Shown here in pieces: positions 24,953-35,500 of a stretch of 64,000 bases of DNA. Each line of letters starts with the position of its first letter. Position 1 is the stretch's first letter. Source of the DNA: Bacillota bacterium (GTDB lineage: Bacteria > Bacillota > Clostridia > Oscillospirales > Ruminococcaceae); the NCBI GenBank assembly GCA_023460535.1, contig JAEWPV010000001.1:59273-123272 (forward strand). Reading direction: 5' to 3'. The notes beneath the pieces are model-generated. The model was not told the DNA's origin, made no database searches, and saw only the letters and a list, made by a program, of their open reading frames with translations. A program made the translations under genes and the position numbers.

Positions 24953-24994
24953 AAAACAAAATCGTCATGCCCTAATCTAAAATAGTGCATGACG
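24953..24994 (-). terminator. Riboswitch-controlled terminator ahead of thiT
   Basis: On minus, CGTCATGC (24994-24987) pairs with GCATGACG (24970-24963) around a 16-nt loop and is followed by ATTTTGTTTTG. It sits between the TPP aptamer and the thiT start, so it is the probable expression platform: TPP bound, termination; TPP low, read-through. Confidence 0.75.
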
Positions 24995-25016
24995 AACGAA
25001 ATTAAACTTGCGTTTA

Positions 25017-25104
25017 TTCTTCCTACGCCGGCATTATCCGGATCAGGTTATAGGGTTCAAAACCTTTAGCGGTTTCATCTCAGCCGATATTCTCAGCACC
25101 CCTG
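25017..25104 (-). promoter_or_regulatory. TPP riboswitch (THI element)
   Basis: Minus strand shows the conserved aptamer blocks in order: GGGGTGC (25102-25096), CTGAGAT (25083-25077), AACCTGATC (about 25052-25044), GGATAATGCCGGCGTAGG (about 25043-25022). These bind the pyrimidine and pyrophosphate of TPP. Followed by a terminator and thiT. About 45 nt downstream of the nth stop, with its own promoter. Confidence 0.95.
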
Positions 25105-25122
25105 TTTTTAATTGTCACTGCA

Positions 25123-25151
25123 AGTATACATGTGCCGGAGCAAACTGTCAA
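25123..25151 (-). promoter_or_regulatory. Promoter of the TPP riboswitch-thiT unit
   Basis: Minus strand TTGACA (25151-25146), 17-nt spacer, TATACT (25128-25123). The -35 overlaps the last codons of nth. Predicted start about 10 nt before the aptamer. Confidence 0.8.
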
Positions 25152-25831
25152 TACTCTAAGGGCACACTTTTTGATTTGCCCGTAAGACTTAATTGCTTTA
25201 GCATCCCTATCCCATAACTGCAAAGTGTGTTCACGCAGCATTGGGAGCATAAGGGAGAACGCGCTTTGCAAACAGCTCTGCCATGTAGCACCATGCGATG
25301 ACAAAAATCGTTGGATTCCTCCGGCGGCAGCAGTGCCTTTAGTTCTTTTTCACAGCGTAGGGGGTCTTTTGTTGAGGTAAGCCCCATTTTGTTTGTAATA
25401 CGAATGCAGTGCGTGTCGCAAACCACTGCGGGCTTATGGTAGATGTCTCCAAGTATCAAGTTTGCCGTTTTTCTTCCCACGCCGCTTAAGGACAGTAGCT
25501 CATCCATAGTATCCGGCACAATGCCGCTATAGCGTTGCTGTAAGTCCTGTGCAATCCGCTTTATGTCTCGCGCCTTGGTCTTATACAAACCACAGGGCTT
25601 AATAATCTCCTCAATCATTTCTATCGGTGCATCGGCAAAGGATTGCAGGGTGTTATAGGTCGAGAACAATGTTTTTGTTACGATATTAACCCTGGCATCC
25701 GTGCATTGCGCGGAAAGCCGAGTCGCTATCAGCAATTCATACGGTTTACTATAGTCCAAGGAGCATATAGCATCAGGATATTCTGTTTTGAGCGCTTCTA
25801 CGATGCGAACTACTCGTTCATTTTTTCTCAT
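25148..25831 (-). CDS. nth: Endonuclease III
   Basis: 227 aa. DNA glycosylase/AP lyase that removes oxidised pyrimidines. Helix-hairpin-helix LSGVGRKT (115-122) carries catalytic Lys121; the catalytic Asp is Asp139 in CDTHCIR. The 4Fe-4S cluster loop is complete: Cys188, Cys195, Cys198, Cys204 (C-x6-C-x2-C-x5-C). LSAQCTDARVN (39-49) is the conserved N-terminal block. ATG has AAAGG about 12 nt upstream. Its last codons contain the -35 of the next gene's promoter. Confidence 0.95.
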   Translation of the reverse strand: MRKNERVVRIVEALKTEYPDAICSLDYSKPYELLIATRLSAQCTDARVNIVTKTLFSTYNTLQSFADAPIEMIEEIIKPCGLYKTKARDIKRIAQDLQQRYSGIVPDTMDELLSLSGVGRKTANLILGDIYHKPAVVCDTHCIRITNKMGLTSTKDPLRCEKELKALLPPEESNDFCHRMVLHGRAVCKARSPLCSQCCVNTLCSYGIGMLKQLSLTGKSKSVPLEY

Positions 25832-26037
25832 GTAAAACCATGCCTTTGCTCTATCATTAGCCTCAAATACGCTACGTTACTTGAGTTTGTAAAAACCACG
25901 TAACTTGCATGCAAAGCACTAAATCGCCGGTATTCTAATAACTATATCATATACGATTTTACTTAATATTTCAAACTATCTTCTCGACCCATCGGCGCAG
26001 AAAAACAAGCAAATTATCCGCGTTGTCCGATATTCAC

Positions 26038-26066
26038 TTTACATTGCCCCGTCATTATTGTAAAAT
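26038..26066 (+). promoter_or_regulatory. Promoter of the pyrH-frr-uppS operon
   Basis: TTTACA (26038-26043), 17-nt spacer, TAAAAT (26061-26066), about 70 bp upstream of the pyrH ATG, in the 305-bp gap that separates it from the divergent nth gene. Nothing else was recognised in that gap. Confidence 0.7.
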
Positions 26067-26136
26067 AAACGTTAGTGATATTTTTCTTGTGTATCAACAA
26101 GTTTTTACCAATATCCCAAAGGAGATGTTTTTTTAC

Positions 26137-26844
26137 ATGCAGTCTAAATACAACCGAATACTGCTTAAGCTTTCAGGCGAGGCGCTTGCCGGAGGCAACA
26201 AATATGGTCTGGATTATGATGTGGTTTGCAAGATCTGCGATAGTATACGGCGTGTACATGATCTTGGTGTACAGGTTGGCATCGTAGTCGGCGGAGGCAA
26301 TATCTTTAGAGGGCGCAGCAACGAGCGCATGGAGCGAACCCGCGCCGACCATATGGGAATGCTGGCCACGGTAATTAACTCCCTTGCCCTAGCGGATGCG
26401 TTGGAACAGATGGATGTCTCGGTACGAGTACAGACGGCTATTTCGATGCAGGCGATTGCCGAACCATATATCCGAAACCGTGCCGTTAGGCATCTGGAAA
26501 AGGGCAGAGTGGTCATCTTTGGCTGCGGCACGGGCAATCCGTTCTTTTCAACCGATACAGCCTCTACGCTTCGTGCCGCCGAAATTGATGCGGACATAAT
26601 TTTTAAAGCAACCATGGTCGACGGAGTATACACCAGCGACCCCGCTAAAGACCCCAATGCGGTTAAGTATACCGAGCTTACCTTTGCCGAGGTGCTGAAT
26701 AAGAATCTGGGCGTGATGGACAGCACTGCCGCCTCGATGTGCAAGGACAACGACATCCCCATCCTCGTGTTTAGTATTTCTGACCCCGAGAACATTGTTC
26801 GCGCCGTTTGCGGGGAAGACATCGGAACGCTGGTAAAAAAGTAA
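26137..26844 (+). CDS. pyrH: UMP kinase
   Basis: 235 aa from ATG 26137 (AAAGGAG upstream, spacing about 12 nt); a frame open from 26023 includes the promoter and is rejected. Amino-acid-kinase fold: [16 protein letters not shown] (5-20), [45 protein letters not shown] and [17 protein letters not shown]. Hexameric enzyme that phosphorylates UMP to UDP, allosterically controlled by GTP and UTP in the family. First gene of the conserved run frr-uppS-cdsA-dxr-rseP-ispG-polC; 75 nt before frr. Confidence 0.97.
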   Translation: MQSKYNRILLKLSGEALAGGNKYGLDYDVVCKICDSIRRVHDLGVQVGIVVGGGNIFRGRSNERMERTRADHMGMLATVINSLALADALEQMDVSVRVQTAISMQAIAEPYIRNRAVRHLEKGRVVIFGCGTGNPFFSTDTASTLRAAEIDADIIFKATMVDGVYTSDPAKDPNAVKYTELTFAEVLNKNLGVMDSTAASMCKDNDIPILVFSISDPENIVRAVCGEDIGTLVKK

Positions 26845-26919
26845 CAGGGTTTTTGGCTGCATCCTAATGTGCAGCTGTATCCATTGGCAGCGACTTATTG
26901 TTATGAAAGGAAGTTGTTT

Positions 26920-27477
26920 ATGATTAAGGAAGAGCTCGGTCATATGACTGAAAGAATGGAGAAAACCATATCAGCGCTTAACAATGAGTACCACTCATTG
27001 CGTGCAGGCAGGGCAAACCCCAGTGTGCTGGATAGAATTACCGTGGACTATTATGGCACCGCAACCGCTGTGAATCAGGTTGCCGCGGTTTCGGTTGCGG
27101 AAGCGAGAATTCTCACTATCCAACCGTGGGATGCCTCCATCATCAAGGCGATAGAAAAGGCGATTCAGCAATCGGATATCGGAATCAACCCGCAGAACGA
27201 CGGGCGGGTTATTCGCCTTGTTTTTCCACCGCTTACAGAGGAGCGCAGAAAAGAACTGTGCAAAAATGTAAGTAAGTATGGCGAAGAAGCAAAGGTCGCT
27301 ATTCGTTCTATTCGCCGTGATAGCATTGAGAAGATTAAGAAAAGCCAAAAAGCTTCGGAAATTACCGAGGATGAGCTCAAAAACGGGGAGAAGCAGGTTC
27401 AGGATATCACCGACAAATACTGCAAAACGATTGACAAGATGAGCGCGGACAAAGAAAAAGAGATCCTTGAACTTTAG
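26920..27477 (+). CDS. frr: Ribosome recycling factor
   Basis: 185 aa, standard length, from ATG 26920 (AAGGAAG upstream). Three-helix bundle with family blocks RMEKTISALNNEYHSLRAGRANPSVLDRITVDYYG and LTEERRKELCKNVSKYGEEAKVAIRSIRRD, ending in KMSADKEKEILEL. Works with EF-G to split post-termination ribosomes. Sits between pyrH and uppS in the conserved order; 15 nt to the next gene. Confidence 0.97.
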   Translation: MIKEELGHMTERMEKTISALNNEYHSLRAGRANPSVLDRITVDYYGTATAVNQVAAVSVAEARILTIQPWDASIIKAIEKAIQQSDIGINPQNDGRVIRLVFPPLTEERRKELCKNVSKYGEEAKVAIRSIRRDSIEKIKKSQKASEITEDELKNGEKQVQDITDKYCKTIDKMSADKEKEILEL

Positions 27478-27492
27478 TCATATCATTAGGAG

Positions 27493-28236
27493 TTGATCGT
27501 TATTAGTCAGATTACCGATACCCTTGCCCAAAAGCACGCGTTACCAGCCCATATTGGGATTATCATGGACGGCAACGGTCGTTGGGCTAAGCGGAGAGGT
27601 CTGCCGAGACAATCGGGGCATCGTCCCGGTGCGAACACGTTTAAAGATATTGCCGAATATTGTTCGGAAATAGGGATTGCGTATCTTACCGTCTTTGCGT
27701 TTTCAACGGAGAATTGGAAGCGCCCCAGCGAAGAAGTAGATGCAATTATGGACCTTTTGCGCAAATATTTGGATGATATGTTTGCCCAAAAGAGTGTACA
27801 CGGCAAGTTTCGCTCGGTCTTTATCGGTGACCGTTCTCAGCTGGCACCGGATATCGTAGAACGGATGGAAAAGGCGGAACGATTGTCCAGAGACAGCAAA
27901 GGGACATGCGTGTGTATTGCGCTGAACTACGGTGGACGAAATGAAATCCTAAACGCTGCTCGATACGCGGCAGCCATGGCGGCAGAGGGAAAACTTAAAC
28001 CGGAGGAGATAACCGAGCAGTATTTTTCTTCGCTTCTTGATACAAAAGGAATTCCGGATCCGGATTTGATAATACGCCCAAGCGGCGAATTTCGGACATC
28101 CAACTTTTTATTATGGCAGTCGGCATATGCGGAATACGTTTTTACCGATGTGCTTTGGCCCGACTTCACGCGAAGTCATTTTGATGCAGCGTTGCTGGAG
28201 TACTCAAAACGGGCGCGGCGCTTTGGGGGGGTATAG
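27493..28236 (+). CDS. uppS: Undecaprenyl diphosphate synthase
   Basis: About 247 aa. cis-prenyltransferase: HIGIIMDGNGRWAKRRGLPR (diphosphate-binding Asp and the H-x-x-G start), FAFSTENWKRP, RPSGEFRTSNFLLWQSAYAEYVF and WPDF. Makes C55-PP lipid carrier for cell wall synthesis. The first in-frame start (TTG 27493) directly abuts GGAG (27489-27492), too close for normal initiation; ATT at 27502 has ideal 9-nt spacing, so a rare start codon is possible. Followed by cdsA after 3 nt. Confidence 0.95.
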   Translation: MIVISQITDTLAQKHALPAHIGIIMDGNGRWAKRRGLPRQSGHRPGANTFKDIAEYCSEIGIAYLTVFAFSTENWKRPSEEVDAIMDLLRKYLDDMFAQKSVHGKFRSVFIGDRSQLAPDIVERMEKAERLSRDSKGTCVCIALNYGGRNEILNAARYAAAMAAEGKLKPEEITEQYFSSLLDTKGIPDPDLIIRPSGEFRTSNFLLWQSAYAEYVFTDVLWPDFTRSHFDAALLEYSKRARRFGGV

Positions 28237-28239
28237 TCT

Positions 28240-29076
28240 TTGAAGCAAAGGATTGTAACCGCAATTATTTCGCTCGTCATCCTTTTTATTGCCATCAGTT
28301 TTTTTGAAACACCTGTTTTTAACATAACGATTGGGTTAATTTCTGCGCTTGCGGTCTTTGAGCTACTGCACAGCACGGGTTATATACAAAACCGGTTTGT
28401 ATTGTGTCTGTGTATTGTTTTTTCATTTATCTATCCGCTGTTGCATTTTAAGGCATTTAGTACGCATATCATTTTTGTGGCGTTAGTTTTTATAGTAGTA
28501 CTCGGTTTTGCGTATCTGATTGGTCACGAAAAAATTATGCTGCCAACTATCTGTACCGCCTTTCTGGTTTCGCTGCTAATTCCTGTGGTTTTCTCGGTTT
28601 CCGTTATTATTCGAGACCGTTATTATCCCGACGGATTGTTCTTTTATCTGCTTGCGCTGGGCGGCGGATGGCTGACAGACTCAGGCGCTTACTTTATCGG
28701 CGTGTTTTTTGGTAAACACAAGATGGCGCCAAAGATTAGCCCTCACAAAACCATAGAGGGCGCTGTTGGCGGTTTACTTACTACGGTAGCGGGCTATCTG
28801 TTAATTGGATTGGTGTATTCCTTGTATCTGCAGTCACGGGGAGAAACGGTTACAATCGCTTACCCAATTCTTGCCATAAGCGCTGTAATCTGTGGAATCG
28901 CTGCTATTTTAGGCGACCTGTTTGCATCCGTAATCAAACGCCAAACCGGTATAAAGGACTACGGAAATATCTTTCCCGGACACGGTGGGGTAATGGATCG
29001 GTTTGACAGCGTTTTGTTCGTTTCGCCAATTATCTATGCAATTATCAGTTTTTTCCCCATCATAATAAGAGGATGA
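28240..29076 (+). CDS. cdsA: Phosphatidate cytidylyltransferase
   Basis: 278 aa, TTG start after GGGGGGG. Membrane protein with about eight helices and the family motifs GGWLTDSGAYFIGVFFGKHK followed by APKISPHKTIEG, then the C-terminal signature GDLFASVIKRQTGIKDYG and FPGHGGVMDRFDS. Converts phosphatidate and CTP to CDP-diacylglycerol, the phospholipid precursor. Second membrane-lipid gene of the operon, immediately before dxr. Confidence 0.96.
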   Translation: MKQRIVTAIISLVILFIAISFFETPVFNITIGLISALAVFELLHSTGYIQNRFVLCLCIVFSFIYPLLHFKAFSTHIIFVALVFIVVLGFAYLIGHEKIMLPTICTAFLVSLLIPVVFSVSVIIRDRYYPDGLFFYLLALGGGWLTDSGAYFIGVFFGKHKMAPKISPHKTIEGAVGGLLTTVAGYLLIGLVYSLYLQSRGETVTIAYPILAISAVICGIAAILGDLFASVIKRQTGIKDYGNIFPGHGGVMDRFDSVLFVSPIIYAIISFFPIIIRG

Positions 29077-29203
29077 TTAAATGCAGCCACATTTTCTTCG
29101 ATTTCATCGAGAGGGTGTGGCTTGTTGCAAGCCGGGCATTTCTCGGTTATATTTTGAACGGATTGATTACTCCGCGCGAATAATTTTAACGAGGCACAAT
29201 AAT

Positions 29204-30361
29204 ATGAAAAAAATCTCCCTTGTGGGATCGACCGGTTCCATCGGTACACAAGCTCTTGATGTATGTCGGAAAAACGGCTATACGGTCGCGGCCTTGGCGG
29301 CGGCTTCTAACATAAAGCTGCTTGAGCGGCAGGTTCGCGAGTTTCGCGTGCCCGTAGCTGCTGTGTACGATAAGATTGCATATCAGTCGCTTAAGCTTAG
29401 CTTATCCGATACCCCTGTTCGAGTTCTGGCGGGGGAAGAGGGCGTTTGTGAAGCGGCATCGCTTAACGAGTGTGATACAGTACTCAATGCCGTTGTGGGT
29501 ATTGCGGGCTTACGCCCGACTATGGCGGCAATTTCCGCAAAAAAAACACTTGCACTGGCAAACAAAGAATCTCTTGTTGCAGGCGGTGCAATTGTAATGC
29601 AAGCGGCAAAGGATAATGGTGTTTCTATTCTACCGGTGGATAGCGAGCACAGCGCGATATTTCAATGCCTTGCGGGAAACAATAATTCTGGTGAGCTAAG
29701 CAAGATTATCCTTACCGCGTCGGGCGGTCCCTTTTTTGGAAAGACGAGAGAACAGCTTTTGGACGTAACACGAGAGCAGGCACTTCGGCATCCCAATTGG
29801 GATATGGGCGCCAAAATAACAATAGACAGCGCCACAATGATGAATAAGGGACTTGAGATTATTGAGGCTGCATGGCTGTTTGATGTATCTCCACAGCAGA
29901 TTGAGGTTGTTGTGCACCGTGAAAGCATTATACATTCTGCCGTGGAATTCATCGATGGTTCGGTTATTGCGCAGCTTGGAGTACCGGATATGCGGTTGCC
30001 GATACAGTATGCGTTGACCTACCCAAACCGGTTACCCTGCCCGTCGCACAGGCTTTCTTTGACGCAATGCGGCACATTAACCTTTTTCGAACCGGATTAT
30101 GATACTTTTCTTTGCTTAAGCGCAGCAAAACAGGCACTTTCACTGGGGGGGCTTGCGCCGTGTATTGTAAACGGAGCCAACGAGCAGGCGGTAGCGCTTT
30201 TTCTAAACGGACAAATCCGTTTTACCGATATCGGTGAACTTGTTTACGGCGCGTTGCATCAATTACCCCACGGCACGGCACATAATATAGAGGATGTTTT
30301 TTCTGCGGACAAAGCTGCGCGAGAATATGTTTTAGCGAGCTATCAGAGCTTATGCTCGTGA
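29204..30361 (+). CDS. dxr: 1-deoxy-D-xylulose 5-phosphate reductoisomerase
   Basis: 385 aa from ATG 29204 (GAGG upstream); a frame open from 29081 has unrelated sequence. NADPH-binding GSTGSIGTQALDV near the N-terminus, ALANKESLVAGG, metal-site VDSEHSAIFQCL, LTASGGPF, and NWDMGAKITIDSATMMNKGLEIIEA. Second step of the MEP isoprenoid pathway, giving MEP from DXP. ispG of the same pathway is two genes downstream, and uppS uses the products. Confidence 0.97.
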   Translation: MKKISLVGSTGSIGTQALDVCRKNGYTVAALAAASNIKLLERQVREFRVPVAAVYDKIAYQSLKLSLSDTPVRVLAGEEGVCEAASLNECDTVLNAVVGIAGLRPTMAAISAKKTLALANKESLVAGGAIVMQAAKDNGVSILPVDSEHSAIFQCLAGNNNSGELSKIILTASGGPFFGKTREQLLDVTREQALRHPNWDMGAKITIDSATMMNKGLEIIEAAWLFDVSPQQIEVVVHRESIIHSAVEFIDGSVIAQLGVPDMRLPIQYALTYPNRLPCPSHRLSLTQCGTLTFFEPDYDTFLCLSAAKQALSLGGLAPCIVNGANEQAVALFLNGQIRFTDIGELVYGALHQLPHGTAHNIEDVFSADKAAREYVLASYQSLCS

Positions 30362-30416
30362 AATCAAATCTTCTATTACTTTATTTAGTATAATATAGGA
30401 TGGGATGGGTTGACGA

Positions 30417-31469
30417 ATGGGGTTAAACCTTTCTTCGGTACTCAACGTTGGGGGCACGGTTTTACTGACGGTGCTGATTTTTGGATTGATTATCTTCATC
30501 CATGAGCTGGGTCACTTTTTGACCGCGAAGGCAACAAAGATTAAGGTGAATGAGTTTGCACTTGGTATGGGACCTGCGTTGTTTCATTTTACACGCGGGG
30601 AGACCAAGTACGCGCTGCGCTTGTTTCCCATAGGCGGATATGTCAACATGGAGGGCGAAAACGAAGACAGTGAAGACGACCGCTCCTTCGGGCACCGCCC
30701 GGTATGGTGCCGCGTTCTTGTTGTAGTTGCCGGTGCGGTAATGAACTTGGTGCTTGGCTTTATAATCGTACTGATTATTACCGCCAACCAGTCCGCCGTT
30801 GCGTCCACGAAGATAGCGGTGTTTGACAATCAGGCCACCAGCAATACCGTGCTGAAAGAAAATGATGAGATAATAAAAATAAACGGCTCTCGTGTTCTTA
30901 TCGATTATGATATCATCTTCTCACTCGTCCGCGATACCGACGGCAAAGCGGATTTTGTTGTGCGTCGGGACGGCGAGGTTGTTACTTTAAACGATGTACC
31001 GTTTCCCGTGCAAAAAACAACACAAGGGCAAACCATCCGTCTGGATTTCAAGGTGTTCCCGGTAGAGAAAAATATAGTTACCGTAACACGACAGGCGTTT
31101 TTTTACTCGCTTACTATTGGTCGCGTGATATGGATATCTTTGCTTGATTTGGTTACCGGTAAGTTCGGAGTGCAGCAGCTATCGGGGCCCGTAGGGGTTT
31201 CGCAAGCAATCGGTCAGGCTTCCGCAATTGGATGGCAGTCGGTGTTGTCGCTTGCTGCGTTTATCACCATTAATGTTGGGATATTCAACCTGCTTCCGCT
31301 TCCGGCACTCGATGGCGGACGGTTGTTGTTCCTGATTATCGAGATTATTCGCCGCAAACCGGTTAATCCCAAATACGAGGGCTTTGTTCATACCGCGGGG
31401 TTTGCGCTGCTGATTTTATTGATGATTGTCGTTACGTTTAATGATATCCTTAGGCTGATTCGGGGATAA
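30417..31469 (+). CDS. rseP: RIP metalloprotease RseP (site-2 protease)
   Basis: 350 aa. Zn-site HELGH (29-33) in the first transmembrane helix, FALGMGPALFHF, a single PDZ domain (about 125-200, KENDEIIKINGSRV), and NLLPLPALDGGRLLF near residue 298 with the second metal-binding Asp in LDG. Intramembrane protease that cleaves anti-sigma factors and signal peptides. ATG has GGGATGGG upstream. Conserved place between dxr and ispG. Confidence 0.96.
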   Translation: MGLNLSSVLNVGGTVLLTVLIFGLIIFIHELGHFLTAKATKIKVNEFALGMGPALFHFTRGETKYALRLFPIGGYVNMEGENEDSEDDRSFGHRPVWCRVLVVVAGAVMNLVLGFIIVLIITANQSAVASTKIAVFDNQATSNTVLKENDEIIKINGSRVLIDYDIIFSLVRDTDGKADFVVRRDGEVVTLNDVPFPVQKTTQGQTIRLDFKVFPVEKNIVTVTRQAFFYSLTIGRVIWISLLDLVTGKFGVQQLSGPVGVSQAIGQASAIGWQSVLSLAAFITINVGIFNLLPLPALDGGRLLFLIIEIIRRKPVNPKYEGFVHTAGFALLILLMIVVTFNDILRLIRG

Positions 31470-31509
31470 TCGACACTGACAAACCAAAGGACATGCAGGG
31501 GGCAGGATA

Positions 31510-32559
31510 ATGACAGATCGTTTTCACACAAATAAAGTCGTAATCGCCGGAGTGCCCATTGGTGGGGGCAGTCGGATTGCCATTCAATCAATGCTTTCTG
31601 TTCCGTCAACAGACATTGAGGGTAATATCCGCCAGGCAAAGGCGCTTTCAGAAGCCGGCTGCGATATTCTTCGAGTGGCTATACCCGATGAAAATTCCGT
31701 TAGATTAGTACATGAAATAAAAACAAACGTGGATGTTCCGCTTGTAGCGGACATCCACTTTAACTACCGTCTTGCTTTGGAATGTGTAGCAGCCGGTGTT
31801 GATAAGATACGTATTAACCCCGGGAACATTGGCAGTGACCGGCGCGTGAAAGAGGTTGCCGATGCCTGCCGCCTCAAAGGGATTCCCATTCGTATCGGGG
31901 TTAATTCGGGGTCGGTGGAAAAAGAGATACTTGCCCGTTACGGTGCGCCGACAGCAGATGCGCTGTGCGACAGTGCGTTGTATCACGCGTCTTTACTGGA
32001 GCGGTGCGATTTTACCGATATCGTAATTTCAATGAAATCCTCCCATGTTAAAACGATGGTACAGGCATACCGCCTCGCCGCGCAGCGGTGTTCCTACCCG
32101 TTGCATCTGGGGGTGACGGAGGCGGGAACCGAGCGGTTGGGTATTATTAAATCGGCGGAGGGACTCGCGGCACTATTAGTTGACGACATTGGCGATACGG
32201 TGCGTGTCTCGCTGACGGATGACCCCGTAAAAGAAGTCTACGCGGCGCGGGATATCCTAAAAGGGCTTGGTCTGCGTGGTGGTGTCAACGTAATATCCTG
32301 CCCAACCTGCGGCAGAACCAAGATTGATTTGATTGATCTGGCAAAAGAGGTCGAAAGTCGCCTTGCAAATATGGACAAGGACATTACGGTTGCCATCATG
32401 GGGTGCGCCGTAAACGGGCCTGGTGAGGCACGGGGTGCGGATATCGGCATTGCCGGCGGGGACGGAGAAGCAATCCTGTTTAAAAGTGGAGAAATCATCC
32501 GCAAAATTCCCGAGCAAGATATTGTACCCGAGCTATTAAAAGAGATTGAGCTGTTGTAA
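31510..32559 (+). CDS. ispG: 4-hydroxy-3-methylbut-2-en-1-yl diphosphate synthase
   Basis: 349 aa, ATG with GGGGGCAGGA upstream. TIM-barrel N-terminal part (IQSMLSVPSTDIEGNIRQ, VADIHFNYRLAL, RINPGNIGS) and a 4Fe-4S C-terminal part with Cys264 and Cys267 (CPTCGR), Cys299 (MGCAVNGPGEA) and the fourth ligand Glu306. All ligands are present. Converts MEcPP to HMBPP in the MEP pathway. 35 nt before polC. Confidence 0.97.
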   Translation: MTDRFHTNKVVIAGVPIGGGSRIAIQSMLSVPSTDIEGNIRQAKALSEAGCDILRVAIPDENSVRLVHEIKTNVDVPLVADIHFNYRLALECVAAGVDKIRINPGNIGSDRRVKEVADACRLKGIPIRIGVNSGSVEKEILARYGAPTADALCDSALYHASLLERCDFTDIVISMKSSHVKTMVQAYRLAAQRCSYPLHLGVTEAGTERLGIIKSAEGLAALLVDDIGDTVRVSLTDDPVKEVYAARDILKGLGLRGGVNVISCPTCGRTKIDLIDLAKEVESRLANMDKDITVAIMGCAVNGPGEARGADIGIAGGDGEAILFKSGEIIRKIPEQDIVPELLKEIELL

Positions 32560-32594
32560 CACGGCATACAAACAGAAAGGCAGGACGTTTACCG

Positions 32595-35500
32595 ATGATA
32601 CGGACCTTTGGCAGCCTGTTTGCCGCAACAATCGGACAAGAGGGGATACCGTCCCCATTATACGACGGTGTGGTACAGCATCTTGACATCAACAAGGAGC
32701 GTGCGACGCTGGGGGTTTGCGTGCGTCTAGACGCCACAGTACCCAAGAAAATACTCTGGGCGATGGAGGATAAGCTTGCCAAAGAGATGCAGCTTGCCTC
32801 CGTCAGTATAGAGCCGCAATATGACGCTGCTTTATTGAGTGCCGCATATTTCCCCGAGTTTGTGTGTACGCTCCGAAGAATGGGCAAGATTGTAAACGGA
32901 TTTTTGGACGACGCAACCGTTGCAATAGATGAAAAAACGATGAGAATCACCCTCTGTCACGGTGGTAAGAAGCTGCTGACTCAAACCGGCTTTGAGCATG
33001 CACTAGTTATGCTGATGCAAAAGGAGTTTTCCACTACACGAGAGATTGTTTTTGATGGGGTGTGTGAGATATCCGGTGAACAGGCGGTACCCACTGCGCC
33101 AATCGTACAATCAAAGCCTGAAATTAAGAGGCAGACTGTAGTTTTGCCTGAACCTGAGTGTTCAAAGGAGAACAAAGAACAACCGGCAAAACCAGCTTCA
33201 CCTAACATTGAGAGGACGACACAAAACAACGGCGGAATGTTATACGAAGGGCTACCGATTCTTGCGGGTAGTGTAAAGGTACTGTTCGGCAAAGCGATTA
33301 ACGAGCGTCCCATGCCGCTTAACGAGGTAACCTCCGAGTCAGGCAAGGTGCTTGTTTGGGGTGACATCATTGCCATTAACCGCAAAGAAACAAGAGACGG
33401 TGAAAAGTACATATACGCCATAGATTTTTCCGATTACACCGATTCCAATACGTTAAAGTTGATTTGCAGCAAAAAACGAGACAGCGCAAAAATTGCAAAG
33501 CTTGATGAGCTAAAAACAGGGTCGACAATCCTGGTTCGCGGAGATGCCAGCTACGACACCTTTGACAAAGAGGTCAGCATCCGTGTGTTTGATATTTCCA
33601 CAGCCCAAAAATCAAAGCGCAGTGATACGGCCGAGCAAAAACGGGTCGAGCTGCACTGCCATACCAACATGTCGGCGGTTGACGGAATGACAAGCGCGAA
33701 AGATCTGATTATGTGCGCATATAAATGGGGTCACAAGGCAATTGCGATTACCGACCACGGTGTGGTACAAGCTTATCCCGAGGTGATGAACACCGTAAAC
33801 GATATCCGCAGAGGCGGCGGGGAGTTTAAAGCTATCTACGGCATAGAGGCCTATCTGGTACCCGACTCGATTAACGCGGTTACGGGAGAGCATGGTGCGT
33901 CCTTTGACGAAGAAACGATCGTGTTTGACGTTGAAACCACGGGCTTTTCAATATACAGCGACCGTATGATCGAGATTGGCGCGGTAAAGCTTATAAACGG
34001 CGAGATTACGGACACCTTTTCGACCTTTATCAATCCCAAGCGCTCTATCAGTTCAAAAATCACCGAGCTCACTTCAATTACCAATGATATGGTAAAGGAT
34101 GCTCCATTTGAAAAAGAGGCAATGGATGCGTTTGTTGCATTTTGCGGTGACGCAAAGGTCTTAGTTGCACACAACGCCGCATTTGACACCGGCTTTATCG
34201 ATGCGGCGGCTTCACGCTATGGAATGAAAATGAATTACACTTCGGTGGATACGGTACCGATTGCGCGCGCTATGCTTCCGCAGCTTTCCAACCACAAGCT
34301 GGATACGGTTGCGAAGGCATTGGAGCTTGATAAGTTTCAGCATCACCGTGCTTGCGATGACGCAGCCGTACTTGCTAAGATATATATTATACTAGTTGAA
34401 ATGATGCGTTCGCAGCAAGGTGTAAACTCTATTGAACAGATAAACCGCGGGCTTTCGGTTTCGGACTATAAAAAGTTGCCTGCGTACCATGCAATCATTC
34501 TGGTTAAGGAAAAGGCAGGGCTAAAAAACCTGTACAAGCTCGTGTCGCTTGCTCATATCGACCATTTTTACAAAAAGCCCCGCATATTAAAATCAGAGCT
34601 TACGAAGTACCGCGATGGGCTCATTGTCGGAACAGCATGTGAAGCCGGAGAGCTTTACAAGGCGATCTTGGAGCGCAAGAGCGAAAATGACCTCTTGGAG
34701 CTTGCGGCATATTATGATTATCTTGAGATTCAGCCGATTGCAAACAACGCGCATTTGGTTCGCAGTGAACGTGTGTGGGATGATGAGCAGCTAAAGGATT
34801 ATAACAAGCAGATTATAGCCATTGCAGATCGATTGGGTAAGCCCTGTGTTGCAACCTGTGACGTGCACTTTCTCAATGAAAAGGATGCGGATTTTCGCCG
34901 AATTCTGCTTTCAGGTCAAGGATTTTCGGATGCGGAAAATCAGCCTCCGTTATACCTTCGCACAACCGATGAGATGCTTGCCGAGTTCTCTTACTTAGGA
35001 GAGGAGAAGGCGTACGAGGTTGTTGTTGAGAATACCGTAAAGATTGCGGACATGATTGAAGATGATATCCGCCCCATCCCGGAGGGGACTTATACCCCCA
35101 GCATAGAAGGCTCGGAGGAAGAGCTGCAGCGCCTAACCTGGGGAAAGGTTCATGAAATCTACGGAGAGAACCCGCCCGAGGTGGTTTCTGCTCGTCTGGA
35201 AAGGGAGCTTACCTCGATTATAAAGCACGGCTTTGCGGTGCTTTATATGATTGCGCAGAAGCTGGTATTCAAAAGTGAAAGTGACGGGTATCTGGTTGGT
35301 TCGCGCGGTTCGGTCGGCTCGTCGTTTGTCGCCACAATGGCCGGCATTTCGGAGGTGAACCCTTTGCCGGCGCACTATGTTTGCCCAATCTGCAAGCACA
35401 GCGAGTTTTTCCTGGATGGTTCCGTCGCGTCCGGTTACGATCTGCCTGAAAAGAGTTGCCCCGTTTGCGGAACACGCTATCTTCAGGACGGTCACGACAT

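Noticed and set aside
26023..26136. Upstream extension of pyrH
   Set aside because: It contains the -35 and -10 boxes and has no UMP kinase similarity.
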